Notes: generated by a model from the sequence alone, not told the origin. A stretch of 64,000 nt of DNA from Candidatus Acidulodesulfobacterium ferriphilum (GCA_004195035.1 SGBD01000002.1:124001-188000), one strand, 5' to 3'; positions 8,278-17,554 are shown, numbered from the stretch's first letter. Numbers and translations are program-made.

Positions 8278-8568
8278 ATGACAATCCAGATTTCAAATGT
8301 TCCGCCTGTTATTAACGAAGTACCCGAAAGTAACGGCAATAAAACAAGGGGGGCAAATTTGCAAACCGGTCAAACGGCCGGGGATGAGGTGAATATATCC
8401 GACAGCGCAAGTTTCGCCGGCAATTTGAAAAGCTCCATCGATTCGGCTTCGGCAGCGGGTCCTGCAAAGCTCAACGGCATTAAACAACAAGTAGCTTCCG
8501 GGAATTATGCCGATAGCTCTAAAATAGCCGAAGGATTACTTAAGAATTTAGCTATAACTAATGAATAA
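8278..8568 (+). CDS. flgM: Anti-sigma-28 factor FlgM
   Basis: A 96-residue protein. The disordered, polar N-terminal half and the C-terminal helical region (LNGIKQQVASGNYADSSKIAEGLLKNL) match FlgM, where the second half binds and holds FliA until it is exported through the completed hook. AGGA precedes the ATG by about 7 bases. Position between flgI and flgN-flgK-flgL is the usual one, so late-gene expression is probably tied to hook completion here. Confidence 0.85.
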   Translation: MTIQISNVPPVINEVPESNGNKTRGANLQTGQTAGDEVNISDSASFAGNLKSSIDSASAAGPAKLNGIKQQVASGNYADSSKIAEGLLKNLAITNE

Positions 8569-8589
8569 TATAGACTAATTTTATAATTT

Positions 8590-9033
8590 ATGGAAAATTT
8601 GACTGAAAATAAAAAACATTTTGGTGAGCTGCTCGAAATTGTTTTAAGATTAAAAAAAGAACTTAACGAATCTTATTTAATCTTAAAGTCCGATTTTAAT
8701 CCTCTCGAAAATATCGATGCTTTTAACGATAAGAGAAAAATATTAAATGAACTAACCTTAAAGTTAAGAGAATTTGTTTTGGTAGAACAGGATAAAAAAG
8801 GTGAAGAATTAGCCGATATTAAAAACAGGATAAGGGCTGAAATCTTTGAAATAATAAATATAAACGGGGCATTTTCGGGATTGATTAAAAAAAACATATA
8901 TTATAATCAACTTACAATATCTTTCATTACCGATATATTTCATAAAAATTCTATTTATAACAAAGTTGGCGAAACTAATTCAAACTTTTCTCCATTAAAA
9001 AACGTTTTAATGGGGTCGGGTCTTAAAATTTAA
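8590..9033 (+). CDS. flgN: FlgN-like export chaperone
   Basis: A 147-residue, largely helical, charged protein placed between flgM and flgK. The pattern (an amphipathic N-terminal helix ENKKHFGELLEIVLRLKKEL, repeated Leu/Ile heptads, disordered C-terminus) suits FlgN, the chaperone of the hook-filament junction proteins FlgK and FlgL. Sequence conservation in FlgN is low, so gene order is the main support. It starts 21 bases after the flgM stop. Confidence 0.72.
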   Translation: MENLTENKKHFGELLEIVLRLKKELNESYLILKSDFNPLENIDAFNDKRKILNELTLKLREFVLVEQDKKGEELADIKNRIRAEIFEIININGAFSGLIKKNIYYNQLTISFITDIFHKNSIYNKVGETNSNFSPLKNVLMGSGLKI

Positions 9034-9042
9034 CCTCAACTT

Positions 9043-9110
9043 GTCATTGGAGATGGCGAAGCGGTAATCCAGTGTTTGAAACAGTTTTAAAAATTTCTAT
9101 CGGTAACTTT
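9043..9110 (+). repeat. Degenerate partial copy of the dispersed hairpin repeat (copy A)
   Basis: The spacer between flgN and flgK resembles the right end of the repeats at 35.6 kb and 47.7 kb. It shows TGTCATT, GGTAATCCAGT, TTTGAAACAG and TTTCTATCGGTAA in the same order and spacing, while the central hairpin has decayed. It is therefore an old insertion of the same element upstream of flgK. Confidence 0.6.
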
Positions 9111-9129
9111 ATAATAAAGGTAATTTAAA

Positions 9130-11187
9130 ATGCTTACGATAAATAATATATTCGATATTGCCAATTCGGCTATGACGACCAATCAGGCGGCCATGAATAC
9201 GGTGAGCCAGAATGTCGCGAATGTCAACACCCCATTTTACAATAATGAAACCCCTATTCTAAGCGAGGCTCCCGCCGTTGTCGGCGCGCCGTACACTTAC
9301 GGAACGGGAGTTAATTTAACGCAGGTTCAAAGAAGCACAAACGCTTTCGTTCAGTCCGAGGTTAATAACGAAACAACCCAAAATAGCTATTATACTAATC
9401 TGTATCAGGGTTTAAATCAGATTCAAAACCTCTTTAATGACCAGTCCGGTTCTGGTTTTAGCTCGGCTATTTCGGCATTTTTCAACGACTTTCAAAATGT
9501 CGCCAATAATCCGTCCAATACGGCTCAAAGGACGGCTCTTTTATCCGACGCGAAATCTCTTGCGGGAGATATTAATAATGCCTATACGACCATAATGAAT
9601 TCCGTGTCCTCGACTAATACATCGATTAACGGAATTATTCCGGAAATAAACAGCCTGTCGTCGCAGATAGCCTCTTTAAATCAGCAGGTTACATACGCGC
9701 AAAATACAGGAAGCAATGCCAACGAATTGCGAGACGAGAGGATGAATGCAATAAATCAACTCTCTAAATTAGTCAATATTTCTTATTATGAAAATAATAA
9801 CGGTAAAATTAACATTTCGATCGGCGGCACGCCCCTTGTTTTAAGCGATTCATCGTTTAATCTTTCAACCAAAATTAATAGCGGAAATGTCAGCTCTTTA
9901 GATATAATGTGGAATGGGCCTGCCGGTTCCCAGCAGGATATTACTCAAAATGTTACGGGGGGCAGTCTTGGCGCCTATGTTAATTTCGAACAGGCTGCGG
10001 CGCCTTCTTATATAAAGCAGCTCAACTCGCTGTCTGCCGCGATAACCGACAATGTCAACTCTTTGCAATATAACGGCTATGGTCTCGACGGTTCGACGGG
10101 CAGCTACTTTTTTAATCCTAATCTTACGACTTCTGCCGGCAGCGGTGTTACGGATGCAACTATCAATACAGGATATGTTGCCGACCCGTCTAAACTTACG
10201 GGGGATAAATATACGATTTCGACGACCGGCGGCGGTGTTTTTACGGTTACGGACAATACAACCGGCCAAACTCCTATAAGTAATCAAACAATAACCCCGA
10301 CAGTAAATAAATACGGCCAAAGTGTATATACGCTTAACTTTGACGGGGTTTCCGTTAATATTACCGGAACGTCCACATCTGGAACCGCTCCGGCAAGCGG
10401 CGATACATTTACCGTAAATCAGCTGACGACCAATCCGGCTTTTACTATGGCGGTTAATCCAAATCTTACGGCATCTCAGGTAGCGGCGGCATCCGCCGTT
10501 TCCACCGCGGTTAACCCCACAAATACCGGCAATGCGACTATAAGTGCCGGCTCGATTGTAAATCCTTATGGCGATACTAATGCGGGAGGACAATATTCTA
10601 TAACATACAATACCGGAGGCACCTTTACCGTTACCAACCAAACATCTAATTATTCGGAAACTATTACTCCTACGGTTACGACTAATTCATCCGGACAGAA
10701 TGTTTACTCTGTTTTTTTTGGGAATAACGGAAGCAGTACTAATTCTGCACCGCCACAATATTTTCATGTTAATATTACGGGAACTCCTTCAAACGGCGAT
10801 TCCTTTACGGCAAATGTTTTAACATCAGGACTAAGCCTTACGCAGATGAATAATATCGGTCTTAGCGGCAATAATGAAAACGCGTTAAATCTTGCGGCGC
10901 TGCAAAACAATAATGTGCCTATTAACGGGACTGACACGACTATTTCAACCTATTATTCGGGTATTGTTTCAAATATCGGCACTCAGGCTCAAAGCGCAAA
11001 CACCAATTATACAAATTCAAGTTCGGTTCTGACTAATTTGCAAAATCAATTGTCATCATCCGTCGGGGTAAATATGAATCAGCAGATGACCGACCTTGTT
11101 AATTACCAAAATTCTTATCAGGCGGCGGCGGCTATAACGCATTCCGCGGAGGCGATTATGACGGCGCTTTTAAGTATTGTTCCGTAA
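9130..11187 (+). CDS. flgK: Flagellar hook-associated protein FlgK (HAP1)
   Basis: A 685-residue protein. Its N-terminus (NSAMTTNQAAMNTVSQNVANVNTPFY) and C-terminus (VNMNQQMTDLVNYQNSYQAAAAITHSAEAIM) are FlgK signatures; the middle has FNDFQNVANNPSNTAQRTALL and NELRDERMNAINQLSKLVNI. FlgK joins hook to filament. It is longer than classic FlgK (about 550 residues) because of a Thr/Asn/Gly-rich insert near residues 335-570, which contains two related repeats (see findings). AAAGG lies about 9 bases ahead of the ATG. It is followed by flgL. Confidence 0.95.
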   Translation: MLTINNIFDIANSAMTTNQAAMNTVSQNVANVNTPFYNNETPILSEAPAVVGAPYTYGTGVNLTQVQRSTNAFVQSEVNNETTQNSYYTNLYQGLNQIQNLFNDQSGSGFSSAISAFFNDFQNVANNPSNTAQRTALLSDAKSLAGDINNAYTTIMNSVSSTNTSINGIIPEINSLSSQIASLNQQVTYAQNTGSNANELRDERMNAINQLSKLVNISYYENNNGKINISIGGTPLVLSDSSFNLSTKINSGNVSSLDIMWNGPAGSQQDITQNVTGGSLGAYVNFEQAAAPSYIKQLNSLSAAITDNVNSLQYNGYGLDGSTGSYFFNPNLTTSAGSGVTDATINTGYVADPSKLTGDKYTISTTGGGVFTVTDNTTGQTPISNQTITPTVNKYGQSVYTLNFDGVSVNITGTSTSGTAPASGDTFTVNQLTTNPAFTMAVNPNLTASQVAAASAVSTAVNPTNTGNATISAGSIVNPYGDTNAGGQYSITYNTGGTFTVTNQTSNYSETITPTVTTNSSGQNVYSVFFGNNGSSTNSAPPQYFHVNITGTPSNGDSFTANVLTSGLSLTQMNNIGLSGNNENALNLAALQNNNVPINGTDTTISTYYSGIVSNIGTQAQSANTNYTNSSSVLTNLQNQLSSSVGVNMNQQMTDLVNYQNSYQAAAAITHSAEAIMTALLSIVP

Positions 11188-11209
11188 AGCGATAAAGGAG
11201 GCACGAAAA

Positions 11210-12187
11210 ATGATACAGATAACGGACAACATGATATACAACAACATTAATAACGAGCTGTTAAATCAGTCGGCGCAGATTTATAACCTTCAGGATCAAA
11301 TATCCAGCGGCTTGCAAATAAACTATCCGCAGGATAATCCCGCAGGAATGGTTAATGTCCTGTCTTACAAAAATAGCACTTCGCTTATTAACCAGTATAA
11401 TTCTAATGTTAATCTTGCCAATGAGATTTCGTCTTTAGCCTCATCCACCCTCAATAATGCCATCGGGGTCGTAAATCAGGCTAAAACCCTTGCAATAGAA
11501 GTGGCAAACGGCGGAACATCGGCGACTAACCAATCCGGTGCGGCACAGGAGGTTAAACAAATCATAAACGAACTTTTGCAATCCTCCGATACCTCTTATA
11601 ACGGTCAAAATATTTTTACCGGAGAAAATTTATCGCAAACTCAGGCTTACACATCCTCTCAAGCCTTTTACAATGTTACTTCGCCTAACGGAACCGTAAC
11701 GCAGGTTAAATATAATGTTTATACTTATGCGGGAACGGATGTCAACCAGAGATACCAAATTACCCAGAACGAAACGATTGCTCCGTCGCTTACTGCCGAT
11801 GCCGTATTCGGAAATGATCCCGCAAATCAAACTGCTTCATATAATCCGTCCGGATTAATATCGGTTCTTTCGCTTTTCCAATCGGAGCTTTCGTCGGGGG
11901 TCTATCAAAGCGATTCGCAAAATATAATAAACGGTATAAGTAACGGTTTAAATCAAATATTATCCGCGCAGTCAACTCTTGGGACAAAAGTGCAAAGATT
12001 AAACGAGCAATCTACAAGTTATCAAACGGTATTATCTAATATTTCCCAACTGTTAGGGCAGACGGAAAATGTCAACATTCCTCAAGCTATGACAAGCCTT
12101 ACACAGGCGCAGGATTCATATCAGGCTACGCTCGAAGCGGCGGCAGGCATTACTCAATTGACCCCTATGCTGCTCAAATATTTATAG
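11210..12187 (+). CDS. flgL: Flagellar hook-associated protein FlgL (HAP3)
   Basis: About 325 residues. The N-terminus [20 protein letters not shown] with [20 protein letters not shown] and the C-terminus ([28 protein letters not shown]) are flagellin-like coiled ends characteristic of FlgL. An upstream GTG-free frame extension to 11177 is possible, but AAAGGAGG at 11195-11202 sits about 8 bases before ATG 11210, which decides the start. FlgL forms the second hook-filament junction zone. csrA follows 23 bases later. Confidence 0.94.
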   Translation: MIQITDNMIYNNINNELLNQSAQIYNLQDQISSGLQINYPQDNPAGMVNVLSYKNSTSLINQYNSNVNLANEISSLASSTLNNAIGVVNQAKTLAIEVANGGTSATNQSGAAQEVKQIINELLQSSDTSYNGQNIFTGENLSQTQAYTSSQAFYNVTSPNGTVTQVKYNVYTYAGTDVNQRYQITQNETIAPSLTADAVFGNDPANQTASYNPSGLISVLSLFQSELSSGVYQSDSQNIINGISNGLNQILSAQSTLGTKVQRLNEQSTSYQTVLSNISQLLGQTENVNIPQAMTSLTQAQDSYQATLEAAAGITQLTPMLLKYL

Positions 12188-12210
12188 TAAATAAATTCCC
12201 ACATCAATAT

Positions 12211-12453
12211 ATGCTTATTTTGTCCCGAAAAGAGGGTGAAAGTATAAAAATCGGCGATAATATTACCGTCGAAATTATTTCTATTAGAGGCGGAACAGTC
12301 AAGATAGGAATAAACGCGCCTGAGGATGCCCTGATTTTAAGAAAAGAATTGTATGATTCGATAAAGGAGGAAAATATAAATGCCTCCAATTTAAATTCGG
12401 GTATTATATCCAACTTGAACGATATATTTAATAAGGAAAAAAACAAAAAATAA
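12211..12453 (+). CDS. csrA: Carbon storage regulator CsrA
   Basis: An 80-residue protein. [20 protein letters not shown] and [20 protein letters not shown] are the complete CsrA core; a 25-residue polar tail ([20 protein letters not shown]) extends beyond the usual 60 or so residues. CsrA binds GGA motifs in mRNA leaders and represses flagellin translation in many bacteria. It is followed by fliW, its protein antagonist, in the standard flgL-csrA-fliW order. Confidence 0.96.
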   Translation: MLILSRKEGESIKIGDNITVEIISIRGGTVKIGINAPEDALILRKELYDSIKEENINASNLNSGIISNLNDIFNKEKNKK

Positions 12454-12485
12454 TAATTAATAACAAAAATAAGGGGTTTTGATAA

Positions 12486-12962
12486 GTGGATGACGGAGGA
12501 GCAGTTATTTTAGTAAAGAGCATATATTACCCGCAAGGGTTGGCGGTAGAGAAGTCAAAAATCATAGAATTCGTTAAACCCATACTCGGGTTTAACGCTT
12601 TTAAAAAGTTCTGTATTTTGAATATCGATAAAGAAAAAAATGTTCCGTTTTTTATTTTGCAAAGCATAGAAAACGAGAATTTATGTTTTATTATCACCGA
12701 TCCAAACCTGTTTTTTAAAGATTATAGCGTTCAGGTTACGGACGAGGAAAAAAACTTATTAAGCCTTGATAATAAAGCTGATGCAATAATATTCGCAATA
12801 GCCACGCTGTCTTCCGATTTTTCCTCTTCGACGGTAAATTTAAAAGGCCCTATCGTTATAAATATAAAAAATAATAAGGCTCTGCAAGCGGTTTTAAGTA
12901 ATGATATGTATTCCGTGAGGCAGAAACTTCCCATTATAAAAGGTGAAGCAACATCAGGTTAA
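12486..12962 (+). CDS. fliW: Flagellar assembly factor FliW
   Basis: A 158-residue protein with a GTG start at 12486 behind AAGGGG. The core (KIIEFVKPILGFNAFKKFCIL, PFFILQSIENENLCFIITDP, NLKGPIVINIKNNKALQAVL) matches FliW. FliW binds CsrA allosterically and is displaced by flagellin, coupling flagellin translation to filament export. Canonical FliW has LLGF and LQS motifs, and both are seen in slightly altered form. The 3' end overlaps the convergent GGDEF gene by four bases. Confidence 0.9.
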   Translation: MDDGGAVILVKSIYYPQGLAVEKSKIIEFVKPILGFNAFKKFCILNIDKEKNVPFFILQSIENENLCFIITDPNLFFKDYSVQVTDEEKNLLSLDNKADAIIFAIATLSSDFSSSTVNLKGPIVINIKNNKALQAVLSNDMYSVRQKLPIIKGEATSG

Positions 12963-13984
12963 GGCGTTGTTTCCCTTTTATCGATAACCACTTTAGACCC
13001 GATACTTTCTTTGGCGGAAGACTTAAGAGCCGATGTTATTTCGCTGATTTGCCCGTAATGCGTGATCTTTTTGTTTGCATTTGGAATTATTGAAATAGAC
13101 AGGCTCATTATCGGAAACCGCCTCAATATTTTTTGCCTGTCATAAGCCTCTATATAGCCTCTTTCTTTGTCGGTATTATCATAAAAGGAGAGTATTATCT
13201 TATCAAAGTTATATATAATGGTGTTTGCTATATCCAGCGCATCACCCGCATGAGAAACCACGGTAAAGTCGTCTCCGCCGATATGTCCGACAAGCACATA
13301 TTTTTCGATATCCCTTTTGCGTGTTTTGGATATGTCATAGACTGTTGTCGCAATAAGCCTCGAGGTCATCATAATCACTTCATCGCCCCTGACAAACCCA
13401 TATTTGTCGTTATACGATTTAAAATTATCGATATCTATATAAGAAAAAGAAAAATCTATATTTTCATCTATTTTATTTTTAATTGACCCCATTATCGACG
13501 AGTTTCCGGGCAATTTTGTGAGCGGATTGGCATCGAGGGCAGATTTAGAAGAACACAAAATACTGTTAATTTTATATGAAATTTCACCTGTTGATAATGG
13601 TTCTTTAATGTAATCCTTTAAATAATACTTTGAACTTTGCCGGTCTATCTGCCCGTCTTTAATGGTTTCAAAATTAAAATTCGCCGGTAATACAAAAAGT
13701 ATCGGAATATTGCTAAGCATATTGTCAAGCTGCATATCGTTTATCAATTTAAGCTGGGTCATGCATGAGCCGTTAGACTCTTGAAAGCTGCCATCCCCGC
13801 AAGGAAGGTTTTCTATGCCGATTACGATTAACTGCGGCGGCGAAGCATATACGGAATAGTAGGCTTGATTAAAAGACTCGAATATTTTAAAGCTATACTC
13901 CTTAAGTTCACCGGGAATAATTTCTTTATATTTAGAGTCTTTGTTTGAAACGAGAAAAATTTTTATGTTTGTCTTTTTCAGCAT
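12959..13984 (-). CDS. GGDEF-domain protein with receiver-like N-terminus, variant GGDDF site
   Basis: A 341-residue protein. Residues 1-135 look like a pseudo-receiver (KIFLVSNKDS, LIVIGIENLPC, IPILFVLPANF, YLKDYIKEPLS) but lack a convincing phospho-acceptor Asp cluster. The rest is GGDEF: NPLTKLPGNSSIM, FSYIDIDNFKSYNDKYGFVRGDE, and the active-site loop HIGGDDFTVV with Asp in place of the second acidic Glu. Diguanylate cyclases make c-di-GMP; the GGDDF change may reduce activity or leave a regulatory domain. It is the last of three minus-strand genes (with HDOD and a small domain protein), possibly one operon. Confidence 0.85.
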   Translation of the reverse strand: MLKKTNIKIFLVSNKDSKYKEIIPGELKEYSFKIFESFNQAYYSVYASPPQLIVIGIENLPCGDGSFQESNGSCMTQLKLINDMQLDNMLSNIPILFVLPANFNFETIKDGQIDRQSSKYYLKDYIKEPLSTGEISYKINSILCSSKSALDANPLTKLPGNSSIMGSIKNKIDENIDFSFSYIDIDNFKSYNDKYGFVRGDEVIMMTSRLIATTVYDISKTRKRDIEKYVLVGHIGGDDFTVVSHAGDALDIANTIIYNFDKIILSFYDNTDKERGYIEAYDRQKILRRFPIMSLSISIIPNANKKITHYGQISEITSALKSSAKESIGSKVVIDKRETTP

Positions 13985-14010
13985 TATATTTACGGATTAA
14001 AAGTTTTTAA

Positions 14011-14904
14011 CTAATCGAAGATATAAAGCTCTTCCTTGAAGGAATATATTTCTTCTATTATGTTTCTTATGAAATCTATATCTATGCCGAGTATTTTGAT
14101 GACCTCCCCGTTTAACTTTTCAATATAAGGACTTCCAGAAAATCCTATGCCTATCGACTTTGTTAAAAAATCGGCGAGATTTATTATTGCGGTTTCTATC
14201 TTAAATTCATCCGCCAATACTAAATTGTGATGATACTTTATCGGAAAATATATGGACGGCGGCAGATGCCATTCTTTAATGAGGACATAACCAAGATAAT
14301 CGTGAGAGGTATTAAAATTTTTATATTCGATATCTATTAACGGTATATTATTATGTTTGGCGGTTTCTATAATATTTTTAAAATCATTTTTAAATGTGGT
14401 CGCTATTATAACCTTTCCAATGTCGTGGAGAAGAGCCGCCGAAAATACCAAATCCTCGTCTATCATATACTTTTTCTTATTTCCGTTTGAAATAAGTCTC
14501 TTTTTATCTTTATTTAATGTTCTGGCGACACACTTGGCCGTGAAGGCGCAAAAAAGACTGTGCTCCCACAGCCCTTCCATCGATTCCTTCATTGCGGTAA
14601 ATACCGATGTGGAAATTACTATGCTTTTTAAAACATTAGCGCCAAGTAAAACGATGGCATGGTTTAAATTGTATATTCTTTGAGAAAATCCATAAAAAGG
14701 GGAATTGACTATTTTTAAGATTCGAGCCGAAAGGCTTAAATCCTTTGTCATCAATTCCCCGATATATTTTACGGAAAAAGTGTCGTCATCCATCAAATCC
14801 GTAATTTTGTTAATAATCTTCGGTAATGTAGGAATATTATCGGTTTTTTGGATAGTTGACATTAATTCATCTAACCTATCGACATTTTTTCGCCCGTATT
14901 CCAT
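14011..14904 (-). CDS. HDOD domain signalling protein
   Basis: A 297-residue protein consisting essentially of one HDOD domain. NIPTLPKIINKITDLMDDDTF, LSARILKIVNSPFYGFSQRI and INHAI-like NLNHAIVLLGANVLKSIVIS are the typical HDOD motifs. LLHDIGKVI retains an HD pair, and the C-terminal part has IKYHHN. HDOD proteins act in signal transduction in delta- and gammaproteobacteria, often alongside chemotaxis and c-di-GMP genes. It lies between a GGDEF gene and a small gene on the same strand. The output partner is unknown. Confidence 0.88.
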   Translation of the reverse strand: MEYGRKNVDRLDELMSTIQKTDNIPTLPKIINKITDLMDDDTFSVKYIGELMTKDLSLSARILKIVNSPFYGFSQRIYNLNHAIVLLGANVLKSIVISTSVFTAMKESMEGLWEHSLFCAFTAKCVARTLNKDKKRLISNGNKKKYMIDEDLVFSAALLHDIGKVIIATTFKNDFKNIIETAKHNNIPLIDIEYKNFNTSHDYLGYVLIKEWHLPPSIYFPIKYHHNLVLADEFKIETAIINLADFLTKSIGIGFSGSPYIEKLNGEVIKILGIDIDFIRNIIEEIYSFKEELYIFD

Positions 14905-14912
14905 ATGTATAT

Positions 14913-15275
14913 TTAAAATGTTTGTTTTAGAATAACATCCTTTATGATTTCTTTGATTTCATCCATTAATGCGTCGCCTTTAACCTTTTCGAATCTTTTT
15001 TCTAATAAAGCAACCGAGCTTTGCCTGAACTGCATCTCTTTTTTGATATAATCTTTATTTTGCGCAACGGTTTTATCGTTGTTTTCCATGTTTTTTTCTA
15101 TAAATACAAAGTTTTCCTCGATTTCTTCGGCGGCAAACTTTGTATTTTTAATCTTATTTATAAATTTCTCATTTAAAACCGTTCCCTTTTTAAGTATTAA
15201 CATGCCGTTGCCTGAGACAATATCTCTCCCTAAAACATCCCCGATTTTTAATTCGGAGGCTAAGACCTTTTCCAT
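14913..15275 (-). CDS. Small protein with the DUF3391-like domain usually found before HD-GYP
   Basis: A 120-residue protein. The segment ASELKIGDVLGRDIVSGNGMLILKKGTVL resembles the beta-rich module that precedes HD-GYP domains in c-di-GMP phosphodiesterases. Here it stands alone, followed by a charged helical tail (LLEKRFEKVKGDALMDEIKEIIKD). It is co-directional with and 8 bases from the HDOD gene, so it may act as a separate input or docking module for HDOD or GGDEF proteins. The function is inferred only from similarity of the short motif. Confidence 0.55.
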   Translation of the reverse strand: MEKVLASELKIGDVLGRDIVSGNGMLILKKGTVLNEKFINKIKNTKFAAEEIEENFVFIEKNMENNDKTVAQNKDYIKKEMQFRQSSVALLEKRFEKVKGDALMDEIKEIIKDVILKQTF

Positions 15276-15439
15276 GGCAGCCCCTAAACTTTTTATTAAG
15301 ATTATCGCCCCGCAACCGTTTTCGGACGGGATAAAATTAATTATAATCGATAATTACTTGAATTAAGCAAGTTTTTATTATAATATATAACAAAGAAAAA
15401 GTTCAAATCATTTTTTGATAATCTTTGCAGACTTTTTGT

Positions 15440-15784
15440 ATGAAAAATTCTATCGATTTAAAAATTAAAATTGCAAATAAAATTCTTATAATAAATAAAT
15501 ACATACTCATTGCCCTCCTTGAAAAGAGAGAAAAAATTAGCGATATTTCGCAGTTATTTGACAGAAAACTTTTTTTTACTAAGATTTTTTCAAAGACGCC
15601 TGCCGTCTCTAACGATAGCAAAATACCTATTCTGAAAAACAAACTTATCGAAATAACGGAGCTTGAAAAGGCTATTTTAGATGTTTTAATGGCAAGGAAA
15701 GAGGAAGCGGGCGAGAAAATTAAATTTTTTCAAAAGATTACCGTTGCAATTAAAGCATATAAATTGAACAATATAATAAAATAA
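15440..15784 (+). CDS. Small helical protein, FlgN/FliT-like in character, function unknown
   Basis: A 114-residue lysine-rich helical protein (ANKILIINKYILIALLEKRE at the N-terminus, ELEKAILDVLMARKEEAGEK near the C-terminus). I take ATG 15440; a TTG at 15425 would add five residues. The pattern is reminiscent of small flagellar export chaperones, but I see no diagnostic motif. It stands 8 bases before the PilZ-like gene and is probably co-transcribed with it. Confidence 0.5.
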   Translation: MKNSIDLKIKIANKILIINKYILIALLEKREKISDISQLFDRKLFFTKIFSKTPAVSNDSKIPILKNKLIEITELEKAILDVLMARKEEAGEKIKFFQKITVAIKAYKLNNIIK

Positions 15785-15792
15785 TAAAATAT

Positions 15793-16710
15793 ATGGATAA
15801 TTTAGAAAACTATTTTTATAACAATCAGGAAATAGTTTTTCGAATACCTCAAAAAACTTATAAAGGATTTGTCTCTAATATCGAAGAAGGTTATTTATAT
15901 ATTATTCTTTACGCATCCTTTACTTCAAGCCGGGTTTACGAGTTTAATGAAGCGGATTACGATATTAATGCCGATATAAATTTAATTAATAGTTCTAAAG
16001 ATAATACTTTAATATATCAGGACATCGATTCGGCATATTTATTTAAACTTTTGGTTAACAGCGTGATCAAGAGCGCCGGCAATATTGCAGTGAAAGTTCA
16101 GATGCCCGAATTATTATCTAAAAGAGAAGGAAGAGAATTTTTAAGAATATCGACGCACCTTCAATTTATTTATGAAGAAATACAGGTTAAAGAGTTTCTT
16201 GATATCAAAGATGAGTACATATCTAAACCCTCGTTTTCGACATCCGTTTACGGAATTTATAATTTAGCCGCTCCTAAAGTTTATCAGCTATCCGCCCTTG
16301 CGGAGGGCGAAGTACCTGTTAATCCCCGTCTCGAAAAGATTTTAATTGCCATAAACAGCAAATTAGATGTTATATTATCGCTGCTTAACCCTGAGGCATC
16401 TATTTTTGCCGATATCAAGGAAAAGAAGGTTTCTATCAGCGGGTCAGGAATTATGTTTAACGAGCCGCAAGACCGGCGCGGTTCAAATGCGGAAGGTTTA
16501 AAACAGGGGAGCATTATTAAAATTACGATGTTATTTCCGACCGTTCCCCAGTTTATGATAAAGGCTATAGCTCAGGTTGTGAAGGTTGAGGAAAATGACG
16601 GATATAATATCGCCTGCAAATTTATCGCGATAAATGAATCCGACAGGGACGAGATAATAAAATTTACATTAGACAAACAAAGGCAGCAGATTAAAACCCC
16701 CGCTCCTTGA
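15793..16710 (+). CDS. Atypical PilZ-domain protein with internal insert
   Basis: A 305-residue protein. Residues 1-100 form an N-terminal beta domain (KTYKGFVSNIEEGYLYIILY). REGREFLRIST (about 110-120) supplies RxxxR, the first c-di-GMP motif. The second motif comes more than 100 residues later in KKVSISGSGIMF, where the usual Asp/Asn is Ser. Between them is an insert with a predicted helix (LEKILIAINSKLDVILSLLNPE). A PilZ end follows (GSIIKITMLFPTVPQFMIKA). It probably binds c-di-GMP or acts as a degenerate PilZ adaptor. It converges with motB and may belong to motility control. Confidence 0.65.
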   Translation: MDNLENYFYNNQEIVFRIPQKTYKGFVSNIEEGYLYIILYASFTSSRVYEFNEADYDINADINLINSSKDNTLIYQDIDSAYLFKLLVNSVIKSAGNIAVKVQMPELLSKREGREFLRISTHLQFIYEEIQVKEFLDIKDEYISKPSFSTSVYGIYNLAAPKVYQLSALAEGEVPVNPRLEKILIAINSKLDVILSLLNPEASIFADIKEKKVSISGSGIMFNEPQDRRGSNAEGLKQGSIIKITMLFPTVPQFMIKAIAQVVKVEENDGYNIACKFIAINESDRDEIIKFTLDKQRQQIKTPAP

Positions 16711-16758
16711 TTGAAGCCGGCATAAGCCGCCCGTGCGTTTTTCTTGAAAGGAAAAGGT

Positions 16759-17553
16759 TTACGATTTTGGGAGTTCATTATTCAAAAAGGTGGAGAGAAC
16801 GACGATGTTAACCCTTCTATTAAGCGCCCTTCCTTGAGCCGTTTTATTCGTTGCCGCAGGCCTGTACTTTCCGTATCCGGCGGCTGAAAGCCTTGTCGGC
16901 GGGAAATGTACATTCTTAATAAAAAACCTTAAAACACTGACCGCCCTTGCCGTGGAAAGCATCCAGTTATTAGGGTATTTAACCGTGTGAATAGGGGTCG
17001 AATCGGTATAGCCTTCTATGGCAATATTATTTTTTTCTTTCAATAATTCGGATGCGATATGCAATAGAAGAGGGTGAAATTCTTTTAGTATTCGTGCGCT
17101 GCCCGACTTAAAAAAGCTTGAACCTTTAAGGGATATAACCAATCCCCTCGTCGATTTATAAATTCTTAAGCTTGATTTGTAGGCGCTGTTGCTGGAAACA
17201 AAGGCTTTTATCTTTCCTTCTATACTATTAAAGACTTTAACCTCGTGTCTTTCCGCTTTAATTAATTTTTTGTTGGATTGCGAAACCTTAAAGGTGGAGG
17301 GGGCGACTCTGGTAACGATAAGTTTTGGCGTGGATGCTATATTGGGTTTCGATTTTGAAACGGTAATAAATTTATTTGCTCCAAAAGCCTGTTGAATAGA
17401 TACGGCAAGCTCTTTAAGCCTGACATTGTTAACCTTCGATATGGCAAACATTACTATGAAAAAAGATAAAAGCGTGGTTAAAAAATCCCCGTAACTTATC
17501 ATCCATCTTTCTTTGTTTGTACCTTCCTCAGACTTTTTCTTTTTTTTTCTCAA
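16759..17553 (-). CDS. motB: Flagellar motor stator protein MotB
   Basis: A 264-residue inner-membrane protein. After a charged N-terminus (RKKKKKSEEG) comes one TM helix with the proton-binding Asp (YGDFLTTLLSFFIVMFAIS). The C-terminal OmpA-like peptidoglycan-binding domain has IAIEGYTDSTPI, NWMLSTARAVSVLRFFI, RLSAAGYGKYRPAATN and GRALNRRVNIVV. MotB anchors the stator to the cell wall. The start lies one base after the motA stop, so the two are translated together. Confidence 0.95.
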   Translation of the reverse strand: MRKKKKKSEEGTNKERWMISYGDFLTTLLSFFIVMFAISKVNNVRLKELAVSIQQAFGANKFITVSKSKPNIASTPKLIVTRVAPSTFKVSQSNKKLIKAERHEVKVFNSIEGKIKAFVSSNSAYKSSLRIYKSTRGLVISLKGSSFFKSGSARILKEFHPLLLHIASELLKEKNNIAIEGYTDSTPIHTVKYPNNWMLSTARAVSVLRFFIKNVHFPPTRLSAAGYGKYRPAATNKTAQGRALNRRVNIVVLSTFLNNELPKS

Positions 17554-17554
17554 C

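Noticed and set aside
9898-10641. Long minus-strand open frame inside flgK
   Set aside because: It lies antisense to clear FlgK coding sequence, has an Arg/Ile/Cys-rich biased composition and no domain; it is a shadow frame.
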